Shown one piece after another: positions 32,728-43,315 of a DNA stretch of 57,388 nucleotides. Both the position numbers and the translations under genes were made by a program. The stretch covers positions 1-57,388 of the forward strand of contig DXAC01000042.1 in NCBI GenBank assembly GCA_019117205.1, read 5' to 3'. The stretch comes from Candidatus Allofournierella merdigallinarum (lineage in GTDB: Bacteria > Bacillota > Clostridia > Oscillospirales > Ruminococcaceae). Positions within the stretch are counted from its first letter, which is position 1. The number at the start of each line of letters is the position of its first letter. Under the pieces are notes generated by a model. That model saw only the letters and a list, made by a program, of their open reading frames with translations. It ran no database searches and had not been told where the DNA came from.

Positions 32728-32772
32728 AAGGGCCCCCGGCCGCGTGAAAAGCGCGGCCGGGGGCCCTTTTTT
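32728..32772 (+). terminator. Terminator of the tryptophan transporter operon
   Basis: Arms of about 17 bases (32728-32744, 32752-32768) with a 7-base loop, followed by TTTTTT. Also usable from the convergent apbE gene. Confidence 0.9.
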
Positions 32773-32787
32773 GTTGTGGGGATACAT

Positions 32788-33900
32788 TCAGGAGGCCTGC
32801 TTGAGATGGGCCTCGAAGCCGCTGGAGTAGACCACCCGGTCCTGCTCGTTGAGCATCCACATGGCCTCCACGTTTTCCAGGCTCTCCACCAGAGCCTGTC
32901 CCTCCTCCAGGCTCATGCAGTAGAGCCCGGTGGACAGGCAGTCGGCAAGGCCGGAGTCCGGCGCCAGCACGCTCACCGCCGAGAAGTAGTTCGCCGGCAT
33001 CAGGGTGTCCGGGTCGATGATGTGGTGATAGCGCACCCCGTCCAGCTCGTAATAGCGCTGGTAGTTGCCGCTGGTGACCAGGGCCATGTCCTCCACCTCC
33101 ACCACCGCCACGTAGCCGCTGGACTCGTTGGGCACCAGGTCCGCGGTGGTGGTCCAGGGATTTTGGATGCCGCCGGTCCAGCGGGAGTAGTCCGGCTTGT
33201 GGCCGATGCTCCGCAGGTTGCCCCCCACGCTGATCAGCGCGCTTTTCAGGCCCCGCTCCTCGGCGGTCCGGGCCACCATCTCCACCGCGTAGCCCTTGCC
33301 CACGCTGCCCACGTCCAGCTTCAGCTCCGGGTCGGCAAAATAGACGGTGGAGGCCTCCTCGTCCAGGATGAGGTCATCAATATTGCAATGCTCTGCGGCG
33401 GCCTCCAGTTCCTCCATGGAGGGAACGGCGGCCTTTTCGGGGTCGTCCAGGGCGGCCTCCCGGTAGTTGTGCCAGATCTTGAGCACCGCGCCAAAGGCCA
33501 CGTTCATCTTGCCGCCGGTGGTCTCGTGCATGCTTTTGGCCTCGGTCAGAAGGCCCATGATGCGCGCGTCCACCGTCACCGGGGCCTGGCCCGCCTGGGC
33601 GTTCACGTCCCGCAGGTTGGTCACCCCGGAGTAGGAATAGTAGATGTCATACAGCTGATGGTACTCCACAAGGTCGGCGTGGAGAGCCTCCATCTGGCGG
33701 TCCCACTCCTCCTGACTCTCGGCGTAGCCGATGACGGTGGTCACGGTGTCGAACACGTCGAACCAGCTCACGGTGTAGCGCTCGCAGCCGGCCAGTTCCG
33801 GGTCCTGGGGCGCGGAGGAGGCGGGCGTGCCGGCGCAGGCGCTCAGCGCCCCCGCGCACAGCGCAAGGCTCAACACAAAACACACGGCTCGTTTCAGCAT
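32788..33900 (-). CDS. apbE: FAD:protein FMN transferase, ApbE family lipoprotein
   Basis: A 370-residue exported lipoprotein. The signal peptide ends in the lipobox ALSAC. ApbE proteins take FMN from FAD and attach it to Ser/Thr of partner proteins using Mg2+. Seen here: MNVAFGAVLKIWHNYRE, DVGSVGKGYAVE (the conserved GxxxKG region), ALISVGGNLRSIG, and the HHIIDPDTLMPANYFSAVSV block with the Asp/Thr metal-binding residues. The ATG follows AAAAGGAGAAGCC. The lipoprotein gene just upstream on the same strand may encode its acceptor; no Rnf or Nqr genes are in view. Confidence 0.93.
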   Translation of the reverse strand: MLKRAVCFVLSLALCAGALSACAGTPASSAPQDPELAGCERYTVSWFDVFDTVTTVIGYAESQEEWDRQMEALHADLVEYHQLYDIYYSYSGVTNLRDVNAQAGQAPVTVDARIMGLLTEAKSMHETTGGKMNVAFGAVLKIWHNYREAALDDPEKAAVPSMEELEAAAEHCNIDDLILDEEASTVYFADPELKLDVGSVGKGYAVEMVARTAEERGLKSALISVGGNLRSIGHKPDYSRWTGGIQNPWTTTADLVPNESSGYVAVVEVEDMALVTSGNYQRYYELDGVRYHHIIDPDTLMPANYFSAVSVLAPDSGLADCLSTGLYCMSLEEGQALVESLENVEAMWMLNEQDRVVYSSGFEAHLKQAS

Positions 33901-33940
33901 GGCTTCTCCTTTTCACAGGGCGGCCTTTGCCGCCGGATGG

Positions 33941-33972
33941 AAAAAAGGGGCCGGGCCTTGCGGCCCAGCCCC
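33941..33972 (-). terminator. Terminator after the repeat lipoprotein gene
   Basis: Eleven-base arms (33947-33957, 33962-33972; one G-T pair) with loop GCAA and a following TTTTTT on the minus strand. It separates this gene from apbE, though readthrough is possible. Confidence 0.75.
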
Positions 33973-34007
33973 GGGGTTCTGTCTTTGTCTCAGGCGTTTG
34001 CCCGCGA

Positions 34008-34997
34008 TCAGGCCATGGCGCGGCCCACGGCGTCGATGAAGGCCACCACGTTCATGGTGCAGGAAGCAGCCAGGTCGGCCACGTCGGGAGCGCTGTGCTC
34101 GCCCACCACGCCGATGCCGCTCACCTCAGCGGCGGTCTTGCCGGTCAGGTAGCCGGCGAAAGCGGTGGCCTGCTCGTTCCACTCCTTGCCGATGGGGCTG
34201 GCAGCGCGCATACCGTAGTCGTCGCCCTGCTCCATCTTGGGAACCAGAGTCTCGCTCTTCGGGGTCACGGCGCCCTCGGTGGTGGTGTCGAACTTGGCCT
34301 GGGTGCAGTTCAGCAGGGTGCTGGTGATCTTGCCGTCCTTGTCGTAGGTGACAGCGGCGTAGGTGGTGTCGGTCTGGACCAGGCCGGCGCCCTCGTTGTC
34401 AGCGGGCAGCTTGGAAGAGCTCATCTCGGTGGACAGGCCCAGGCCCAGGGTATCCTCGGCGGTGGCGCCCAGATCCTGAGCGTTGTTGCAGGCCTCCACG
34501 ATGGCGGCCTTGATGTCCACCACGTTCATGGTGCAGGAAGCAGCCAGGTCGGCCACGTCGGGAGCGTTGTGCTCGCCCACCACGCCGATGGCCTCCACCT
34601 CAGCGGCGGTCTTGCCCACCACATAGGCGGCGAAAGCGTCAGCCTGCTCGTTCCACTCCTTGCCGATGGGGCTGGCAGGGGTCATGCCGTAGTCGGTGCC
34701 CAGCTCCTGCTTGGACTTGAAAGTCAGGGAGGTGTCGAAGCTGCCGTCGGCGTTCACGGGCACCTTGTTCTGGGCCACGTCGATCTTGCAGGCAACGATC
34801 TTGCCGCTCTCGTCCACGGTGACGGCAGCCACGGTGCTGTCCACCTGGGCCAGGCCGGCCTCGTCAGCGGAAGCGTTGGTGCCGCTGAGGCTGGAGACGA
34901 TGGCGATACCGGTCTTGACTTTCTGGGCGGAGCTGCCGCAAGCGGTGAAGCTCAGAGCCAGAGCCAGGACCATGACCAAAGCCAAAACTTTTTTCAT
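34008..34997 (-). CDS. Lipoprotein with two tandem FMN-binding-like repeats
   Basis: A 329-residue lipoprotein (lipobox ALSFTAC). After the signal come two homologous units of about 120 residues, near 52-170 and 200-329. Each ends with YGM, then ASPIGKEWNEQA, GKTAAEV, IGVVGEH and DLAASCTMNVV. At the DNA level 74 bases are repeated with one difference (34043-34116, 34517-34590). Single- and multi-repeat homologues are common in gut clostridia but unnamed. The neighbour ApbE attaches FMN to Thr/Ser, so the Thr in SCTMNV might be a flavinylation site; that motif is not the canonical DGAT, so this is only inference. It is expressed from a near-consensus promoter. Confidence 0.75.
   Translation of the reverse strand: MKKVLALVMVLALALSFTACGSSAQKVKTGIAIVSSLSGTNASADEAGLAQVDSTVAAVTVDESGKIVACKIDVAQNKVPVNADGSFDTSLTFKSKQELGTDYGMTPASPIGKEWNEQADAFAAYVVGKTAAEVEAIGVVGEHNAPDVADLAASCTMNVVDIKAAIVEACNNAQDLGATAEDTLGLGLSTEMSSSKLPADNEGAGLVQTDTTYAAVTYDKDGKITSTLLNCTQAKFDTTTEGAVTPKSETLVPKMEQGDDYGMRAASPIGKEWNEQATAFAGYLTGKTAAEVSGIGVVGEHSAPDVADLAASCTMNVVAFIDAVGRAMA
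34043..34590. repeat. Direct repeat, 74 bases, within the lipoprotein gene
   Basis: Copies at 34043-34116 and 34517-34590 differ at a single base (C/T). Similarity continues more weakly on both sides. The near-identity at synonymous sites indicates recent duplication or gene conversion between the two protein repeats. Confidence 0.85.
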
Positions 34998-35060
34998 GTT
35001 GTCTTACTCCTCTCAAAACATACATAAGCATCCATTTGCCTTTTTTAAGGCAGCACACAC

Positions 35061-35090
35061 ATTATACATAAAGTGACAGATGTTTGTCAA
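35061..35090 (-). promoter_or_regulatory. Strong promoter and palindrome before the repeat lipoprotein
   Basis: On the minus strand TTGACA (35085-35090) and TATAAT (35061-35066) are both perfect, with an 18-base spacer, in an AT-rich patch. An inverted repeat TGACA-N6-TGTCA (35074-35089) overlaps the -35 and could be a repressor site. This is one of the strongest promoters in the window. Confidence 0.82.
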
Positions 35091-35144
35091 TGTTAATTGA
35101 TGGAGAAATAATGACAGAACGGTTCCAAACGCGCAAATTTTTTC

Positions 35145-35540
35145 TTATTTCGTTCGGTTTTCCAGCTCCCGGCGCTCCGCCGCCAGCTCTTCCAGCAGCC
35201 GGGCAAAGGTCCAGGCCCGGTTCGTGGGGGTCACCACCGCTTTCAGGGGAACGGCCACCCCGGCCCCTTTCAGCCGGTCCAGAAAGTCGTCCAGGCCCTT
35301 TTTGTCCAGCCCGAAGAGCACCAGGGCGGGGGTGTCGGCGGGGGCGGGGGCGTCGGCGGCGCTCTCCTCCGGGCCGGGCAGGCCGCAGAGGGCCGCCACC
35401 GTGCGGCCCGCCTGGCCGCGCTCCACCGCCCGCAGCCGCACGCCGGCGGCGGCGCAGACCTTTTCCAGCTCTGCGGCCCGGTCTTCCAGCGCCCAGGCCA
35501 GGGCGGTGGGCGGCGCGGGGGGTACGATGCGTGCTTTCAT
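35145..35540 (-). CDS. DUF3783 family protein
   Basis: A 131-residue protein. The C-terminal two thirds match DUF3783: PALVLFGLDKKGLDDFLDRLKGAG, then VPLKAVVTPTNRAWTFARLLEELAAER. The N-terminal part is Ala-rich and probably resembles a small alpha/beta fold. DUF3783 proteins are clostridial and uncharacterised. The ATG follows GAGG by nine bases. It has its own promoter and is not clearly linked to neighbouring genes. Confidence 0.78.
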   Translation of the reverse strand: MKARIVPPAPPTALAWALEDRAAELEKVCAAAGVRLRAVERGQAGRTVAALCGLPGPEESAADAPAPADTPALVLFGLDKKGLDDFLDRLKGAGVAVPLKAVVTPTNRAWTFARLLEELAAERRELENRTK

Positions 35541-35627
35541 CCGTTTCTTCCTCGTTTCTTTTATTTTACCTTATATATTGCGAAGCCCTTTTCGCCCGGG
35601 GGCGAACGGGGGGCGGGGGGTGTCTTT

Positions 35628-35656
35628 ATTATAGGAAAAAGCCCCCGCCCGCGCAA
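35628..35656 (-). promoter_or_regulatory. Promoter of the DUF3783 gene
   Basis: On the minus strand TTGCGC (35651-35656), 17-base spacer, TATAAT (35628-35633), about 90 bases before the ATG. Confidence 0.5.
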
Positions 35657-35704
35657 GGCCGGGGATTTTTCATGCGCCGGCGTATAAATTTTTTGTGAAA
35701 GCCC

Positions 35705-35733
35705 TTGACATCCCGGCCCCGGGGGAATACAAT
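35705..35733 (+). promoter_or_regulatory. Promoter of clpB
   Basis: TTGACA (35705-35710), a 17-base spacer and TACAAT (35728-35733). The start of transcription falls inside the CIRCE element just downstream. Confidence 0.9.
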
Positions 35734-35734
35734 A

Positions 35735-35761
35735 TTAGCAGTCGAGGCACGAGAGTGCTAA
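35735..35761 (+). promoter_or_regulatory. CIRCE element (HrcA operator)
   Basis: TTAGCAGTC, nine bases, GAGTGCTAA: matches the CIRCE consensus TTAGCACTC-N9-GAGTGCTAA at 17 of 18 positions. It begins one base after the -10 box, so bound HrcA would block initiation and heat stress would release it. Confidence 0.92.
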
Positions 35762-35812
35762 AACTGATAATCCTTTCAACTTGGACCGCTTTCGCAAAGG
35801 AGGACGGACGGT

Positions 35813-38413
<2,601 letters not shown>

Positions 38414-38433
38414 AAGCCTTAAAACACAAACGA

Positions 38434-38468
38434 GCGGCCCGCCCTGTGGTCAACACGGGGCGGGCCGC
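38434..38468. terminator. Bidirectional terminator between clpB and the membrane protein gene
   Basis: Near-perfect 15-base arms GCGGCCCGCCC-GTG / CAC-GGGCGGGCCGC with a short loop, flanked by TTTGTTTTG on the plus strand and an A-rich run upstream for the minus strand. Confidence 0.8.
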
Positions 38469-38480
38469 CTTTGTTTTGTT

Positions 38481-40007
38481 TCAGCCGTTGTGCCGGTAGA
38501 GGGTGTAGCCGGTGAATTCCGTGAACTGGGTCTGGCCGCTGACGGCGGTGTACTCCCGGGCCAGCAGCTCCGTCACCGCGGCGCTGGCGCCCTGGCCCAC
38601 CACCAGCCAGGCGGGCGGGTCGGCGGCCAGGGCCTCCGCCTGCCGGGCGGCCATGGCCGGGTCGGCGGCGCTCTGCCACTGCTGGTGGACAAAGTAGTTC
38701 TGGCAAGGGCGGATGTCGGTGGCAAGATACCACTGGGCGTCCACCTCCCAGGCCAGCACCGAATCCCGCTCGTCGGCGGGGATCACCGCCGCCATGCTGC
38801 GGGCGATCTCGTTGTAGTCCGCCACCTCATAGGGGTAGCGGGCCATGAAGCTGTCCCGCTGCCAGGCGGGCAGCCGGGCGGCCATGTTCACCGCCACCAG
38901 CGCCGCCAGCGCCAGCCCGGCCAGCGCCGCCGCCCTTGCCCCCTTTCCCCTGCCCCGCCGCTGCCACAGCCAGCCGGCCAGGGCGGCGCAGAGCACCACC
39001 AGCGGCGCCACGATCATGAAGTAGTGCAGGTAGGGCCGGTTGGAGAACAGCAGGTACATGTTCAGCCCGGCGGCCAGCAGCCCGGCCCAGCCCAGCGGGG
39101 CCCGGGGCGCCAGCACAGCGCACAGCAGCGCCAGCGCCGCCAGGGCGAACAGGGGCGCGCCGAAGTCCAGCACCGTGCGCCGGAACGTGGCGGAGGCCCA
39201 GGGGGAGCCGCCGTAGTAGTCGGTGAGGGAAAACTCCGTGGCGTAAAGCAGGTTGTAGCCGATGGTGCCGTAGACCATCTCCCCCAGCGCACCATGCGCG
39301 GCAAAATAGCCGCAGAACGGGGCGATGACGGCGGCAAAGCCCCCCACAAAGCCGGCGGCGTTGCGCCCCAGCGCCCGCCACTGGCCCTTGCAGACAGTGT
39401 ACACGGTGATGGCCAGCACAAAGCAGCAGACGCTCACCGCGCTGGTGACCCGCAGCAGCAGGATGGCCCCAAAGGAAACGCCGTACACCGCCGCGTACCG
39501 CCAGGGATGGGGGGCGTCGGGGGACGCCTCCCGCTGTTTTTCCCAGCGCAGGGCCAGCCACAGGCTGGCGGCGATAAAGGGCAGGGCGTACTCCTCGGTG
39601 AGGTTGCCCTCGTCAAAGGTGCGGGCAAGGTACACCAGCCCCGCGGCGGCGGCCGCCGCGGCCAGCGGCCGGGGCAGATACTCCCGCCCCAGCCGGTAGA
39701 AGAAGAACAGGGTGGCCGCCAGGCTCAGCGTCTGGGGCACCAGGATGCCCGCCCGGCCGTAGAGCCAATACCCCACCATATCAATGAAAAAGATCAGCGG
39801 GCCCTTGTGGTCAAAGAGGTCCCGGTAGGGCACCGAACCTTGGACCCAGTACTTGCCGATGGTCTGGAAGATGGCGGAGTCGTAGCCGCAGTAGCCCGGC
39901 CAGAGAAAGCTGGTGGAGTAGGAAAAGCGCACCACAAAGGCCGCCGCCACCGCCAGCAGCCCCACGGCCGCCGCGGCGCAGGCCCAGCGCCTTTTCGCGG
40001 TGTTCAT
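38481..40007 (-). CDS. GT-C-type membrane glycosyltransferase-like protein
   Basis: A 508-residue protein with about eleven transmembrane helices. After the first helix an extracytoplasmic loop carries GYDSAIFQTIGKYWVQG and YRDLFDHKGPLIF. Such an acidic-residue-bearing first loop is characteristic of PMT/ArnT-like GT-C enzymes that use polyprenyl-phosphate sugars. The C-terminal 120 residues form a soluble extracytoplasmic domain. Substrate unknown; related proteins are often annotated only as hypothetical. The ATG at 40005-40007 has GGGGGG six bases upstream and is preferred over an ATG two codons earlier. It stands alone. Confidence 0.7.
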   Translation of the reverse strand: MNTAKRRWACAAAAVGLLAVAAAFVVRFSYSTSFLWPGYCGYDSAIFQTIGKYWVQGSVPYRDLFDHKGPLIFFIDMVGYWLYGRAGILVPQTLSLAATLFFFYRLGREYLPRPLAAAAAAAGLVYLARTFDEGNLTEEYALPFIAASLWLALRWEKQREASPDAPHPWRYAAVYGVSFGAILLLRVTSAVSVCCFVLAITVYTVCKGQWRALGRNAAGFVGGFAAVIAPFCGYFAAHGALGEMVYGTIGYNLLYATEFSLTDYYGGSPWASATFRRTVLDFGAPLFALAALALLCAVLAPRAPLGWAGLLAAGLNMYLLFSNRPYLHYFMIVAPLVVLCAALAGWLWQRRGRGKGARAAALAGLALAALVAVNMAARLPAWQRDSFMARYPYEVADYNEIARSMAAVIPADERDSVLAWEVDAQWYLATDIRPCQNYFVHQQWQSAADPAMAARQAEALAADPPAWLVVGQGASAAVTELLAREYTAVSGQTQFTEFTGYTLYRHNG

Positions 40008-40177
40008 GCCCATCCCCCCTTTTTGCCCGGTCAACAGCACCAGCGTACCACAAAATCCCAAAAAAGTAAATCCGCCGCCCCGGCGCCCCCGGGGGCGTTG
40101 TTATTCTACACAAAAGTATGCCCTTGTTTTTGTAATAATCGTCGTTTTTCCATCTGTAAAAGGGCGGCGGCGGGGTG

Positions 40178-40183
40178 TATAAT
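40178..40183 (+). promoter_or_regulatory. -10 box before the MATE gene
   Basis: A perfect TATAAT with a poor -35 (TGTAAA, 17 bases upstream). It lies only six bases before the GTG that opens the MATE frame, so that GTG would be at or before the transcript's first base. Confidence 0.4.
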
Positions 40184-40188
40184 GCCTT

Positions 40189-41565
40189 GTGAAAATCCGC
40201 GGGGGCGACGCCCCGCCGGGGGAGGGACGGAAGACGGAGCGCACACAGTTTTCCCTGTTCAGGATGACCTGGCCGGTGTTCATCGAGCTGCTGCTGCAGA
40301 TGCTGGTGGGCAACATCGACCAGGTGATGCTCAGCCGGTACAACGACACGGCGGTGGCGGCGGTGGGCAACGCGAACCAGATCATGAACACCCTGATCCT
40401 CACATTCAGCGTGATCAGCCTGGCGGCCACCATCCTGCTCAGCCAGTATCTGGGGGCACAGCAGGAACAAAAGGTGCGGCAGATCTACGCCCTGGCCGCC
40501 GGGCTGAACCTTGCCCTGAGCCTGGTCATCGCCCTGGGGCTTTTTGTGGGGGCGGACGGCCTGTTCGCCCTGATGCGGGTGCCGGCGGAGGCGGTGGCCG
40601 AGGCCCGCAGCTACCTGCTCATCGCGGCGGTGAGCCTGCCCTGCCAGGCGCTGATGCTCACGTTCAGCGCCTTTCTGCGGGCCCACGCCCGGATGCTGGT
40701 GATCATGTGCTCCACCGGCGTCATCAACCTGGTGAACATTTTGGGCAACACCGCCTTTATCTACGGCCTGGGGCCCCTGCCCCAAATGGGGGCGGCGGGC
40801 GCGGCCCTGAGCACCAGCCTGTGCCGCACCGCCGGCATGGCGATGGTGCTGCTGGCCTTTCTCAAAACGGTGCCGGGGGCCACGCTGGACCCCCGGGTGC
40901 TGCGGCCGTTCCCCACCGACCTGCTGCGCCGGCTGCTGGGCATCGGCCTGCCCGCCGGCGGCGAGGGGCTTTCCTACAACCTGTCCCAGAGCACCAGCCT
41001 GGTCTTTGTGAACATCATCGGCACCTACGCGGTGACCACCCGGATGTATCTGAACATGTTCGCCCAGGTGTGCTACATGCTGGTGAACGCGGTGAGCCAG
41101 GCGGCGGCCATCCTCATCGGCTACTGCATCGGCGCAAAGGACTACGACCGGGCCGACCGGGAGAACTGGCGGGTGCTGCGCCTCTTCGCCCCCATCACGG
41201 TGGGCATCGCCCTGGTGCTGGCCCTTTTGGCCCGGCCGCTGCTGGGCCTGTTCACCACCGACGCCCGGGTCATCGACCTGGGCTGCCGGGTAATGTGGAT
41301 CGAGGTGGTGCTGGAGATCGGCCGGGCGTTCAACATCGTGCTGGTGCGCGACCTGCAGGCGGTGGGGGACGTGAAATTCCCGGTGGCGCTGGGCATCCTC
41401 AGCCAGTGGATCGTGGGCGTGGGGGTGGCCTGGCTGCTGGGCATCCGGCTGGGCTGGGGCCTCGCGGGCATCTGGGCCGCTTTCGCCCTGGACGAAAACC
41501 TGCGGGCCATCCTCTTCGTCATCCGCTGGAAAGCGGGCGGCTGGCGGAACATCAAAACGGTATGA
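40189..41565 (+). CDS. MATE-family efflux transporter
   Basis: A 458-residue (maximum) protein with twelve predicted membrane segments. It belongs to the MATE fold: WPVFIELLLQMLVGNIDQVMLSRYND in TM1-2, internal repeat ending in LPAGGEGLSYNLSQSTSL and VNAVSQAAAILIGYCIGAKDYDRA. Such pumps export drugs or metabolites with Na+ or H+ coupling. The start is uncertain: the GTG at 40189 abuts a TATAAT, and the strong GGGAGGGACGGAAG sequence further on has no standard start codon at proper distance. The first ATG (40264) would leave almost no N-terminal tail. The downstream end is secure. Confidence 0.88.
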   Translation: MKIRGGDAPPGEGRKTERTQFSLFRMTWPVFIELLLQMLVGNIDQVMLSRYNDTAVAAVGNANQIMNTLILTFSVISLAATILLSQYLGAQQEQKVRQIYALAAGLNLALSLVIALGLFVGADGLFALMRVPAEAVAEARSYLLIAAVSLPCQALMLTFSAFLRAHARMLVIMCSTGVINLVNILGNTAFIYGLGPLPQMGAAGAALSTSLCRTAGMAMVLLAFLKTVPGATLDPRVLRPFPTDLLRRLLGIGLPAGGEGLSYNLSQSTSLVFVNIIGTYAVTTRMYLNMFAQVCYMLVNAVSQAAAILIGYCIGAKDYDRADRENWRVLRLFAPITVGIALVLALLARPLLGLFTTDARVIDLGCRVMWIEVVLEIGRAFNIVLVRDLQAVGDVKFPVALGILSQWIVGVGVAWLLGIRLGWGLAGIWAAFALDENLRAILFVIRWKAGGWRNIKTV

Positions 41566-41569
41566 CAAA

Positions 41570-41611
41570 GGCAGGCCCGGCGCTTTCGCGCCGGGCCTGC
41601 CTGCGTTTTTG
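41570..41611 (+). terminator. Terminator after the MATE gene
   Basis: Fourteen-base arms GGCAGGCCCGGCGC / GCGCCGGGCCTGCC with a TTTC loop, followed by TGCGTTTTTG. Probably shared with the convergent small gene. Confidence 0.88.
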
Positions 41612-41950
41612 TCAAAAGGGAGCCTCGTCCTCTTCCTCTTCTTTTTCGGGCGGGGACCAGGGCTCGGCGCCCAGCACATCCAGGGGCGCCTCCAGCACCT
41701 CCCGGCTCACCCCGTCGAACCGCTCTTTCAGCCAGCTTTCCGCCTGGCGCAGGCCCTCCTCCCCAAAGGGGAACTGGGCGCTGTCCACCTGCCGGGTGTT
41801 CTCCATGCACCAGGGGCCCAGCCAGCAGAACGCCTGGAGCTGGTCGCCGGCGCGCTGCACCTTGTAGTTGAACGCCCCGGCGCTGCCGGAGGCCGGGTTG
41901 CCGTTTTTGTACCACTGAAAGGGATAATAGGGATAGTTGAACCGGACCAT
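41612..41950 (-). CDS. Hypothetical small acidic protein
   Basis: A 112-residue protein beginning MVRFNYPYYPFQWYKNGNP. It has an aromatic N-terminus, a central FNYKVQRAGDQLQAFCWLGPWCMENTRQ and a C-terminal acidic tail KEEEEDEAPF. No signal peptide or membrane helix. I do not recognise the family. The ATG at 41948-41950 has only a moderate site (GGAAAGGCGG). It is convergent with the MATE gene and divergent from the exporter cluster. Confidence 0.6.
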   Translation of the reverse strand: MVRFNYPYYPFQWYKNGNPASGSAGAFNYKVQRAGDQLQAFCWLGPWCMENTRQVDSAQFPFGEEGLRQAESWLKERFDGVSREVLEAPLDVLGAEPWSPPEKEEEEDEAPF

Positions 41951-42068
41951 CGCTTTGCGCCGCCTTTCCGCCGGCGGGGCGAAACGCCCCTTGCAAGCCG
42001 GCCTGTAATACTTTATTATAGTAACGAAACCCCGATTTTGCAATGGGGTACGGGAGGGAGGTCCCGCC

Positions 42069-42848
42069 GTGGAGGCCGGACACAACGAACTGGTATTTGA
42101 AACGGCGGCGCTGGCCGGGGAGATCCTGGTGGCCAGCGGCGCGGAGATCTTCCGGGTCACCGAGACGGTGCAGCGCATCGCCGCCGCCTACGGCTGCCCG
42201 GACCTGGAGCCCTTTGTGCTCAGCAACGGCCTGATGATGACCGCCAGCGACGGCAGGCAGCACTGCCTGGCAAAGGTGCGCCACATCCCGCTTTCGGGCA
42301 GCCGGCTGGACCGGGTGGACGCGGTGAACCAGCTCTCCCGGGAGATCGCCCGGGGGCTGCACACCCCCGCCGAGGCCCGCGCCCGCCTGTTGGAGATCCA
42401 GGTCATGCCCGGCAAGCCCCGCTGGCAGCAGGTGCTGGCCAGCGGCGTGGGCGCCGGGGCCTTTTGCTACATCTTCGGCGGCACCTTGGCGGACGCGGCC
42501 GCCGCCTTTGTGGCGGGGCTGGCGCTGTATCTCTACCTGCTGGTGGCGGTGAAAGGCCGCCTTTCCAAGATCGCCGCCAACATCACCGGCGGGGCGCTGG
42601 TAAGCCTGGTGGCCAACCTGCTGATCTGGCTGGGGCTGGGCAGCCAGCTGAGCATGGTCACGGTGGGGGCCATCGTGCCGCTGCTGCCGGGGGTGGCCTT
42701 TACCAACGCCATCCGGGACATCGCCGACGAGGACTACATCTCCGGCGCGGTGCGGATGCTGGACGTCTTTCTGGTGGTGGTGTGCATCGCCTTTGGGGTG
42801 GGGCTCGCCGCCGCCGGCTGGGCGGCGCTGGGAGGTGGTGCGCAATGA
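42069..42848 (+). CDS. Threonine/serine exporter, ThrE N-terminal-type subunit
   Basis: A 259-residue protein of the ThrE (PF06738-type) family. A soluble N-terminal domain to about residue 115 (LAGEILVASGAEIFRVTETVQRIA) is followed by about five membrane helices with FGGTLADAAAAFVAGL and VGAIVPLLPGVAFTNAIRDIADEDYISG. The start is a GTG with GGAGG seven bases before it. In full-length ThrE this is fused to a second membrane domain; here that domain is the next gene, overlapping by four bases. Predicted to export Thr/Ser or related amino acids. First gene of a five-gene cluster. Confidence 0.88.
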   Translation: MEAGHNELVFETAALAGEILVASGAEIFRVTETVQRIAAAYGCPDLEPFVLSNGLMMTASDGRQHCLAKVRHIPLSGSRLDRVDAVNQLSREIARGLHTPAEARARLLEIQVMPGKPRWQQVLASGVGAGAFCYIFGGTLADAAAAFVAGLALYLYLLVAVKGRLSKIAANITGGALVSLVANLLIWLGLGSQLSMVTVGAIVPLLPGVAFTNAIRDIADEDYISGAVRMLDVFLVVVCIAFGVGLAAAGWAALGGGAQ

Positions 42849-43315
42849 CCGGCTGGCGCTTTGTCTCCGAGGTGTTCTTCGCCGGGCTGGGCACCATGGC
42901 CTTTGCCCTGCTGTTCCATGTACCCGCCCGCTATTACCCCCGCTGCGCGTTCACCGGCGGGGCCGGCTGGCTGGTCTATCTGCTGCTGAAAGGGCCGCTG
43001 GGCACGCTGGCGGCCACCCTGGCCGCCACCCTGGCGGTGGTGCTCATCAGCCGCTTTTCGTCGGTGCAGCTGCGCTGCCCGGTGACCATCTTCCTCATCT
43101 CGGGCATCTTCCCGCTGGTGCCGGGGCTGGGCATCTACCAGACGGCCTGGGCGCTGGTGCAGGGCCTGCTGGAGCAGGCGGCCCTCACCGGCTTTAACAC
43201 CGCCAAGCTGGCGGCGGCCATGGTGCTGGCCATCCTGCTGGGCTTCGAGGTGCCGGGCAGCTGGTTCGCCCGGCTGGCGCGGCCCTTTGCCGGCAAGCAA
43301 AAGGAGGGAACGTGA
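42845..43315 (+). CDS. Threonine/serine exporter, ThrE C-terminal-type subunit
   Basis: A 156-residue membrane protein of the ThrE_2 (PF12821-type) family with four to five helices. It has FHVPARYYPRCAFTGGAGW near the start and CPVTIFLISGIFPLVPGLGIYQTAW in the middle. The start ATG overlaps the preceding stop (ATGA). It completes the split exporter. Its stop shares a base with the AzlC start, so translation runs straight on. Confidence 0.88.
   Translation: MTGWRFVSEVFFAGLGTMAFALLFHVPARYYPRCAFTGGAGWLVYLLLKGPLGTLAATLAATLAVVLISRFSSVQLRCPVTIFLISGIFPLVPGLGIYQTAWALVQGLLEQAALTGFNTAKLAAAMVLAILLGFEVPGSWFARLARPFAGKQKEGT

Noticed and set aside
38490-41867. An 1125-codon plus-strand frame spanning the GT-C gene (antisense) and the MATE gene (other frame)
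   Set aside because: It crosses two real genes and a promoter region, and the product is low-complexity. GC-rich third positions leave few stops in these frames.
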